The notes beneath the pieces are model-generated. The model was not told where the DNA came from and did not search any database. It saw only the letters and a program-made list of their open reading frames with translations. From an uncultured Clostridium sp. (GTDB lineage Bacteria > Bacillota > Clostridia > Oscillospirales > Butyricicoccaceae), in assembly GCA_947427035.1 (NCBI GenBank), contig CANEGK010000008.1, forward strand, positions 1 through 58,745: a DNA stretch of 58,745 nt, read 5' to 3'. Positions 52,095 to 58,745 of this stretch are shown here, piece by piece (the first letter of the stretch is position 1; each line of letters starts with the position of its first letter). Position numbers and translations under genes: made by a program.

Positions 52095-52124
52095 CAGCGC
52101 GCACGGCATGTGCCATGCGCGCTG
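52095..52124 (-). terminator. Terminator of peptide-transporter operon 2
   Basis: CAGCGCGCACGGCA/TGCCATGCGCGCTG stem, 2-base loop, T-run on the minus strand. Confidence 0.85.
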
Positions 52125-52137
52125 ACGATGAAGGGCT

Positions 52138-53129
52138 TTATTTTCCGTTGTTGATGCGGACGCAGGAGACATAGTGCCCGGGCTCAGTTTCGATGAGCTG
52201 CGGCACGGTGCGCCGGCACTCTTCACAAGCAACCGGGCAGCGTGTGTGGAAGGTACAGCCGGGCGGCGGGTTGACCGGGCTGGGAATGTCGCCTTCGAGC
52301 GTGGGGCGTTCATCCTGGAATTTTTTCCCGCCGATTTCAGGGATGGAGGAAAGCAAAGCCTTGGTATACGGGTGCTTGGGGTCTTCAAACAGACGCTTTT
52401 TGTCGCACAGCTCGACGACTTTGCCCAGGTACATGACGGCGACGCGATCCGAGATGTATTCGACGACGCCGAGATCGTGCGAAATAAACAGGAGCGTCAA
52501 CTCGTACTGCTTCTTCAGCTCGACAAGCAGGTTGATGATCTGCGATTGAATGGAAACGTCGAGCGCCGAAACCGGCTCGTCGCAGACGATCATTTTCGGG
52601 TTGACCGAAAGTGCGCGGGCAATGCCGATACGCTGGCGCTGGCCGCCGGAAAATTCGTGCGGATAACGGTTCATAAAGGCCTTGTTGATCCCGCAGATTT
52701 CCATCAGCTCGACAATACGGCGCAGCCGCGCTTCAGAGCCCGGGCAGGTCTTCATGGTGTCCATGGGCTCGGCGATGATGTCGGCGACCGTCATGCGCGG
52801 GTTGAGGCTGGCATAAGGGTCTTGGAACATGATTTGCATGTCGCGGCGGATGGGGCGCATCTGCTTGTCGGAAAGCTTGGTGATGTCCTTGCCGTCGAAG
52901 ATGATGCTGCCCTCGGTCGGCTGAATCAGCTTCATGATGGTGCGGCCCAGCGTCGATTTACCGCAGCCCGATTCGCCGACAATGCCCAGCGTCTCGCCGT
53001 ATTTGGCGTGCAGGTCGACACCGTCGACCGCCTTGACAAATTTTTTCTCGCCGCCGAAAAGCTGCGAGCTTTTGACGGGGAACCATTTGCGCAGGCCCTG
53101 AACCTCTAAAATATTTTCCGAAGCATGGC

Positions 53130-53133
<4 letters not shown>
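52138..53133 (-). CDS. Peptide ABC transporter ATPase, OppF-like (operon 2)
   Basis: 331 residues from ATG at 53133, overlapping the previous gene's stop (ATGA). Walker [10 protein letters not shown] near 53, signature [15 protein letters not shown] near 165, Walker [16 protein letters not shown]-terminal [14 protein letters not shown]. An oligopeptide/dipeptide-type domain. Confidence 0.95.
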
Positions 53134-54116
<983 letters not shown>

Positions 54117-54128
54117 GCTTCCCCCTCC

Positions 54129-55040
54129 TTACAGATTCTTGAGCTTGGGATCGAGCGCGTCGCGCACGCCGTCGCCCAGTGTGTTAAAAGCCAGAACAAC
54201 CAGCATGATGGCAAGGCCGGGGAAAAAGCTGTACGAGACGTTCTGGCGGATGAACTTGCGGCCCTCGGAAATCATGGAGCCCCAGCTCGGCATCGGCGGC
54301 TGAACGCCCAGGCCGACAAAGGACAGGGTCGATTCCAGCATGATGTCGCCGGGGATGTCGAGCGTGATGACCACGATGATGGTGGACAGGCAGTTGGGGA
54401 TGAGGTGACGGAAGATGATCTTCATGCTCGAAGCGCCGCTGGCGCGGGCCGCTTCGACAAACTCCTTTTCCTTGAGCTGCATGATCTGCCCGCGTATCAT
54501 ACGTGCAAGGCCGGTCCAGCCTATGATGCCGATGGCGATGAAGACGTTCATGATGCCGGGGCCGAGAATGAACATGACGGCGATGGCAAACAGAATGAGG
54601 GGGAACGAAGCGAAAACCTCGATAATACGGGAGATAACGGCATCGACCCAGCCGCCGAAGTAGCCGGCCAGCGACCCCAAAATGACGGCAATAGGCACAC
54701 AGATGGCTTCGCACACCACGCCGACCAGCATGGAAACGCGGCTGCCGTACAAAACGCGGGAGAAAATATCGCGCCCGACGTCGTCGGTGCCGAACCAGTG
54801 GTCGGCCGACGGGCCTTCATTCAGACGGGACAAATCCTGCTGATAGGGGTCATAGGGGGCGATCAGCGGTGCGAAAAGGGCGATGAGAGCGATGATGACC
54901 AGAAGGATAAAGCTGGCGATGGCCAGTTTGTTCTTTTTCAGCCGCTTCCAGGCGTCGCGGTACAGGGTCGAGGCGCGGATGTCGTCGCCGGACAGGCCCA
55001 GCTCTTCCATCACGCGGGTCTTTTTGCTTTTCAGTGCCAT
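54129..55040 (-). CDS. Peptide ABC transporter permease, OppC-like (operon 2)
   Basis: 303 residues. SADHWFGTDDVGRDIFSRVL near 80, EAA loop FVEAARASGASSMKIIFRHL near 205, C-terminal FNTLGDGVRDALDPKLKN. Membrane helices follow the six-TM pattern. The start is 4 bases after the OppB stop. Confidence 0.95.
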   Translation of the reverse strand: MALKSKKTRVMEELGLSGDDIRASTLYRDAWKRLKKNKLAIASFILLVIIALIALFAPLIAPYDPYQQDLSRLNEGPSADHWFGTDDVGRDIFSRVLYGSRVSMLVGVVCEAICVPIAVILGSLAGYFGGWVDAVISRIIEVFASFPLILFAIAVMFILGPGIMNVFIAIGIIGWTGLARMIRGQIMQLKEKEFVEAARASGASSMKIIFRHLIPNCLSTIIVVITLDIPGDIMLESTLSFVGLGVQPPMPSWGSMISEGRKFIRQNVSYSFFPGLAIMLVVLAFNTLGDGVRDALDPKLKNL

Positions 55041-55044
55041 GCGC

Positions 55045-55974
55045 TTATACCCCTTTCACAATGCGGATACGGGGGTCAAGTACCCCGTACAGCAGGTCGA
55101 CGATGAGATTGATGACGACGTAAACCGCCGCAGTGTACAGCACGCAGCCCTGCACAATAGGGATATCGCGCGAGGTAACGGCCGCAAAGGCGATTTTGCC
55201 CAGGCCGTGCAGCGAAAAGACAATTTCAATGACCATCGCGCCGGAAATGAGCGAACGCAGCTGCATGCCGATAAGGGTGACAATGGGAATAGCGGCATTT
55301 TTCAAAACATGCTTGCCGACGACCAGCGCTTCGGAAACGCCTTTGGCGCGGGCAGTGCGGACGTAGTCCTGGCCCAGCGCGTCCAGCATGTTGGTGCGGA
55401 TCAGACGCGAAGCGGAAGCGCCGTAGGAAAGGCCCAGGCAGATGACCGGCATGGTCAGCCAGCCGTTTTCCTTCATGCCCGAAATGGGCAGCCAGCCCAG
55501 ATTGAGCCCGAAAAGAATCTGCATGAGCACCGCCAGCCAGAAAATGGGCATGGAAATGCCCAGCATGGCGATGAACATCAGAAAATGATCGAGAAATTTC
55601 CCGCGGAACAAGGCGGCCAGCGTGCCGATGAGCAGGCCAAAAATAACGGAAAAAATCAGCGAGAGCCCGCCCAGCCGAAAGGTCAGGGCAAAGCCCTGGT
55701 TAAGCATTTCGGTAACAGGGCGCTTCTGAAAGTACGAAGTGCCGAGATCGCCCTGCGCGGCGTTGGTGACAAACTCAAAGTACTGGGTGTACAGCGGTCT
55801 GTCCAGGCCCAGCTCATGGCGCACGCGTTCGACCGTTTCGGCATCGGCACGCTTGTTGAGCATGACGAGCACCGGGTCGCCGGGCACGACGTTGAGCATG
55901 ATAAAGGTGACAAGAGTAACGCCGATCAGAACGATCAGCGATTGCCAGATGCGGTTGAATAAGTATTTAAGCAA
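55045..55974 (-). CDS. Peptide ABC transporter permease, OppB-like (operon 2)
   Basis: 309 residues, starting with TTG at 55974. LKYLFNRIWQSLIVLIGVTL opens the OppB-like N-terminus; EAA loop DYVRTARAKGVSEALVVGKH near 205; VNLIVDLLYGVLDPRIR at the end. TTG is accepted because no other start with a better site lies in frame close by. Confidence 0.93.
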   Translation of the reverse strand: MLKYLFNRIWQSLIVLIGVTLVTFIMLNVVPGDPVLVMLNKRADAETVERVRHELGLDRPLYTQYFEFVTNAAQGDLGTSYFQKRPVTEMLNQGFALTFRLGGLSLIFSVIFGLLIGTLAALFRGKFLDHFLMFIAMLGISMPIFWLAVLMQILFGLNLGWLPISGMKENGWLTMPVICLGLSYGASASRLIRTNMLDALGQDYVRTARAKGVSEALVVGKHVLKNAAIPIVTLIGMQLRSLISGAMVIEIVFSLHGLGKIAFAAVTSRDIPIVQGCVLYTAAVYVVINLIVDLLYGVLDPRIRIVKGV

Positions 55975-56014
55975 GCAATCACGCCCTTTTCTGTGTTATA
56001 ATAGGGAATCAAAG

Positions 56015-56044
56015 GGGCCGCCCCGCCTTTCAGCAGAGCGGCCC
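56015..56044 (-). promoter_or_regulatory. Stem-loop in the operon 2 SBP-permease gap
   Basis: GGGCCGC (56015-56021) and GCGGCCC (56038-56044) can pair around a 16-base loop. It occupies the position of the tandem hairpins in operon 1. Confidence 0.55.
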
Positions 56045-56077
56045 GGCGATAAAGCGAGAGGTCAGAAAAGGGAAGGG

Positions 56078-57742
56078 TTACCCGACGATGGAGCCGGTGG
56101 CAAAGGACATCAGGAAGTCGCGCTTGCAGAAGACGTCCTGCACACGGTCGGAAACCAGCAGATAGCCGGCGGGGGCGTACAGCGGCCATTCAGCGACCTG
56201 CTCACGGGTCAGCCATTTTTCCAGATCGGCGTAATAGGTCTGCTTTTCGTCAAGATCGGTGATCAGACGGCCGGCATCCAGCTTGGCGTCCCACTCGGGG
56301 TCGACCATGCCGTTGGAGAAGAAGGTGGCGACCGAGCTGTGGAACAGGCTGTACAGGAAGTTGTCGGGGTCAAGGAAGTCGGCGTACCAGTTCATCATGA
56401 AATACTGGACGTTGCCGGTCGAGCGCTTGTCGAACCAGCCGGCGGCGTCAACCTTTTCAATTTGCAGGTCGATGTTGGCCAGCTTGTACTGCTCCTGGAA
56501 GACCTGGTAGATTTTATCCCAGGACGAGGTGTCGGTCACCGTGGCGGTGATGCTGATGCCGTCGGGATAACCGGCTTCGGCCAGCAGCTCTTTGGCGCGC
56601 TCGGGGTTGTACTCCAGCTCGGGCAGGCTGTCATCATAGCCGGCGACGCCCTGCGGGATGAGGGACTTGGCCGGGCGGATGTGGCCTTTGAAGTAGCCGT
56701 CGCACAGGCCCTTGATATCGGTGGCCAGGCCGACAGCCAGACGCACGCGCTGGTCGTCAAAGGGCTTCATGGCCTGGTTGAAGCTCAGGCAGTGGACGCC
56801 GACGTACTCGGTGAACAGTACGTTGTCGGCGTAGTCGGGATTGTCGAGATAGCCGTCAACCAGCGAAACGTCGACGCTGGTGACGTCAATGGTGCCGGCC
56901 TCCCACTCGATGAGAGCGGTGTTGGCGTCCATATTGAGGATTTCGACGCCGTCCAGCTTGGTCTTTTCGCCGTGGTAATCGTCATTGCGGACGAGGACGA
57001 TTTCGTTGTTGGGGTTAAAGGATTCCAGCTTAAACGGGCCGGTGCCAATCAGGGTGTCGATGCCCCAGCGGTCGCCGGCAGCTTCGCACGCGTCCATCGG
57101 GACGATGTTGAGCGGGGCGACGGCCAGAACGGCCAGGAAGGCAGTGTAGCCGTATTCCAATTCGATGGAGAAATGATAGTCGTCGATGATGACAAAGGAC
57201 TCCAGCAGGTCGAGCTTGCCGTTGGATTCGCTGTCCATCATGGCCTGCGAGCCTTTGATCATATTGGCCATCCAGCCGTTCAGGTTGCCGTAGTCGGGGT
57301 CAAAGAAGCGCGAGAAGGTGTACTGTACGTCTTTGGAAGTCAGTTCGGTGCCGTCGTGGAACTTGACGCCCTGCTTGAGCTCGAAGGTGAACAGGGTCCC
57401 GTCGTTTTCAATGGTGGGGAAGTCGGTCAGAAGATTGGGCTTGAGCTCGAGGGTGTAGGGGTCTTTGGAAATAAGCTGATCAAACACGCAGTCGGAAACC
57501 TCAAAAATATTGTTGTAGGTGGTCAGAAGCGAATTGAGGTTGCCGGTGCTGGCCATATCGCGGCCCATGCGCACGACATTGTCGGTAGGGGTGCTGGGGG
57601 TCTGGCTGTCGTCCGGCGTGTTGTTGTCGTCAGCCGCAGAATTGTCGTCGGTATTGCCCGGGGTGTCTCCTGTGCCGGTGCCGCAGGCAGCCAGCGCGAA
57701 AAGCATGGATAGAGCTAAGAGCAGGGAAAGCAGTCTTTTCAT
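56078..57742 (-). CDS. Oligopeptide ABC transporter substrate-binding lipoprotein (operon 2)
   Basis: 554 residues from ATG at 57742 (AAAGGAGG lies 7 bases upstream; the adjacent ATG at 57745 is possible). Lipobox LAAC near residue 18-21, Asp/Asn/Thr-Pro linker, then a family 5 binding domain (VKFHDGTELTSKDVQYTF near 130, GTGPFKLESFNPNNEIVLVRN near 240, ELLAEAGYPDGISITATV near 405). Same fold as the operon 1 protein but clearly diverged, so probably a different peptide range. Confidence 0.95.
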   Translation of the reverse strand: MKRLLSLLLALSMLFALAACGTGTGDTPGNTDDNSAADDNNTPDDSQTPSTPTDNVVRMGRDMASTGNLNSLLTTYNNIFEVSDCVFDQLISKDPYTLELKPNLLTDFPTIENDGTLFTFELKQGVKFHDGTELTSKDVQYTFSRFFDPDYGNLNGWMANMIKGSQAMMDSESNGKLDLLESFVIIDDYHFSIELEYGYTAFLAVLAVAPLNIVPMDACEAAGDRWGIDTLIGTGPFKLESFNPNNEIVLVRNDDYHGEKTKLDGVEILNMDANTALIEWEAGTIDVTSVDVSLVDGYLDNPDYADNVLFTEYVGVHCLSFNQAMKPFDDQRVRLAVGLATDIKGLCDGYFKGHIRPAKSLIPQGVAGYDDSLPELEYNPERAKELLAEAGYPDGISITATVTDTSSWDKIYQVFQEQYKLANIDLQIEKVDAAGWFDKRSTGNVQYFMMNWYADFLDPDNFLYSLFHSSVATFFSNGMVDPEWDAKLDAGRLITDLDEKQTYYADLEKWLTREQVAEWPLYAPAGYLLVSDRVQDVFCKRDFLMSFATGSIVG

Positions 57743-58114
57743 CATAGTTCCTCCTTTTGTTTTGGCAGAGCCAGACTTCATAAAAGCTCAATCTAATTTT
57801 AACAACCCATCGGAAAAAGTCAATACAAAGAAGGTTTATTCTTGAATTCTATATGAACGATGGGGAAGAAAATTGTGCAGTATTCACAGCGAACACAATG
57901 GAAAATCTGTAAAACACAGCGAGAAAATAGTAAAAAGAACCGAAGATGTCATATTTATCCAGGCGCGGCCGGACGGGCAGGCCGGCTCATGCGGAGGGGA
58001 AGCCGAAAATTGAAAAAAGTATTGATTTCAAAGCCTTTTAGAGTTAATCTATAATATAGGTCAGAAACGACTTTGGCAGCCAGTCGGAACTTCGCGGCGA
58101 AAGGAGTCAGAGGC
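57743..58114. other. 372-base divergent region before XRE-cupin gene
   Basis: No gene. It holds the operon 2 promoter (57796-57823), an AT-rich stretch with an ordinary short palindrome (GGCCGGACGGGCAGGCCGG near 57967), and the XRE-cupin promoter (TATAAT at 58050-58055 with only a weak -35). Confidence 0.6.
57796..57823 (-). promoter_or_regulatory. Promoter of peptide-transporter operon 2
   Basis: On the minus strand TTGACT (57818-57823), 16-bp spacer, TAAAAT (57796-57801). Confidence 0.65.
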
Positions 58115-58666
58115 ATGGAGATCAAGCTGGGCGAAAAGCTCAGGAAAACCCGAAAAGAAAAGGGAATGAGCATTGCTGCACTGGCTGAAAAGGCCGGCGT
58201 CAGCCCGGGCATGATCAGCCAGATAGAGCGCAATACCACGGTGCCGTCTATTTTGCTGTTTGCTAAAATTGCCAAGGCGTTGGACGAAAACATATCCTAT
58301 TTTCTGGACGAGGAGACGCCCCGCGAGCGGGTGTCGCTCATTCGTGCCGGCGCGCACCGCGTGGTCAGCGGCACCGGCAACGAATATCATCTTTTGACGC
58401 TCAACCCCGACCGCCAGATTGAAATGTACAAAGTGCTTTTTAAAAAGAGCCGTGACGAACACGGCTGTATGGCGGTGCACGAGGGGGCGGAGTGCGGCTT
58501 TCTGCTGTCGGGCCGCCTGCGTATCGTGACGAGCGAGGGCGAGTATGAAATGCTGCCGGGGGACAGTATTTATTTTGAAAGCACCCTGCCGCACCGCATT
58601 GTCAACATCTGTGAGGACGATTCCGACTGCGTCGCCATTTGGGCGCAGACGCCGTTTACCTGGTAA
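58115..58666 (+). CDS. XRE-cupin transcriptional regulator
   Basis: 183 residues from ATG at 58115, behind AAAGGAG. N-terminal XRE helix-turn-helix (GEKLRKTRKEKGMSIAALAEKAGVSPGMISQIE..., about 5-60) and C-terminal cupin domain (about 110-180, with HEGAECGFLLSGRLRIV and MLPGDSIYFESTLPHRIVN). Such regulators sense small ligands, often polyamines or amino-acid-derived, and control neighbouring transport or catabolic genes. The 3' gene follows within 40 bases. Confidence 0.93.
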   Translation: MEIKLGEKLRKTRKEKGMSIAALAEKAGVSPGMISQIERNTTVPSILLFAKIAKALDENISYFLDEETPRERVSLIRAGAHRVVSGTGNEYHLLTLNPDRQIEMYKVLFKKSRDEHGCMAVHEGAECGFLLSGRLRIVTSEGEYEMLPGDSIYFESTLPHRIVNICEDDSDCVAIWAQTPFTW

Positions 58667-58706
58667 CAGGTCATTTTTCACCAGCGATTGATGAGGAGAA
58701 AACCGG

Positions 58707-58745
58707 ATGAAACGTAAATTAGCCCTGATTCTGGCCGTTTTGATG
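58707..58745 (+). CDS. Start of a gene, probable lipoprotein signal peptide (truncated)
   Basis: Only 13 codons: MKRKLALILAVLM, a basic N-terminus and hydrophobic core behind GAGGAG, cut by the window edge. The signal resembles that of the operon 1 peptide-binding lipoprotein, so another solute-binding protein is plausible but unproven. Confidence 0.6.
   Translation, partial: MKRKLALILAVLM

Noticed and set aside
55739-57712. Plus-strand open frame of about 657 codons antisense to the operon 2 binding protein.
   Set aside because: Same reasons: composition of a mirror frame, low-complexity repeats of Val/Gly/Asp, no start signal.

Overview
The window looks like chromosomal DNA of a GC-rich Clostridia-class Firmicute, most likely an Oscillospiraceae/Ruminococcaceae-type gut anaerobe. 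The evidence is strong AGGAGG-type ribosome binding sites, many GTG starts (and one TTG), a ylxM-ffh-rpsP-khpA operon, a tryptophan T-box, two MerR-type promoters, a candidate WalR box, S-layer homology domains and feoAB. I see no rRNA, tRNA, CRISPR array, insertion sequence or prophage. The species is not determinable by eye.

Layout. 1-5.9 kb: a 3'-truncated ABC exporter (-), a DUF362 protein plus ferredoxin-type aldo/keto reductase pair (+), a gene-free stretch with two inverted copies of a repeat of about 250 bp, then two MerR regulators. 5.9-16 kb: lipoprotein, ftsH (+), a PII-like/cation antiporter/AlaX-type operon (-), a LysM-G5-M23 peptidoglycan hydrolase (-), a lipid kinase, a CmpB-type membrane protein, a YlmH-type S4 protein and a DUF308 protein. 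16-25 kb: feoA-feoB, then O-antigen-ligase-like/GNAT/patatin genes, then lipoprotein/PstS-like/acyl-ACP thioesterase genes, all on the minus strand. 25-32 kb: two small convergent genes, ilvE, a secreted NodB-like protein, a four-gene cassette (DUF6530-like, GIY-YIG-like, DUF2087, GNAT) behind a palindromic operator, and a lone trpB under a Trp T-box. 32-40 kb: a tiny HTH protein with its own operator array, a CDF metal transporter, an SLH/WG-repeat surface protein, ung, a nitroreductase, an amidase, folD and lgt. 40-45 kb: ylxM-ffh-rpsP-khpA (+), with rimM-trmD displaced and inverted (-) and three kinds of genes interleaved with GNATs. 45-58.7 kb: two complete five-gene oligopeptide ABC transporter operons pointing at each other around a C45-family acyltransferase/hydrolase, then an XRE-cupin regulator and the start of another probable lipoprotein.

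The most interesting signals are regulatory or architectural. They are: a MerR promoter with a 19-bp spacer and near-perfect dyad driving the DUF362/reductase pair next to an AdhR/NmlR-like MerR gene; the inverted repeat pair; a PII-like protein translationally coupled to an antiporter; the operator-controlled cassette carrying a GIY-YIG protein that has lost its signature tyrosines; and large stem-loops between substrate-binding-protein and permease genes in the peptide transporter operons. All functional assignments rest on reading motifs in the translations; no database search was run.
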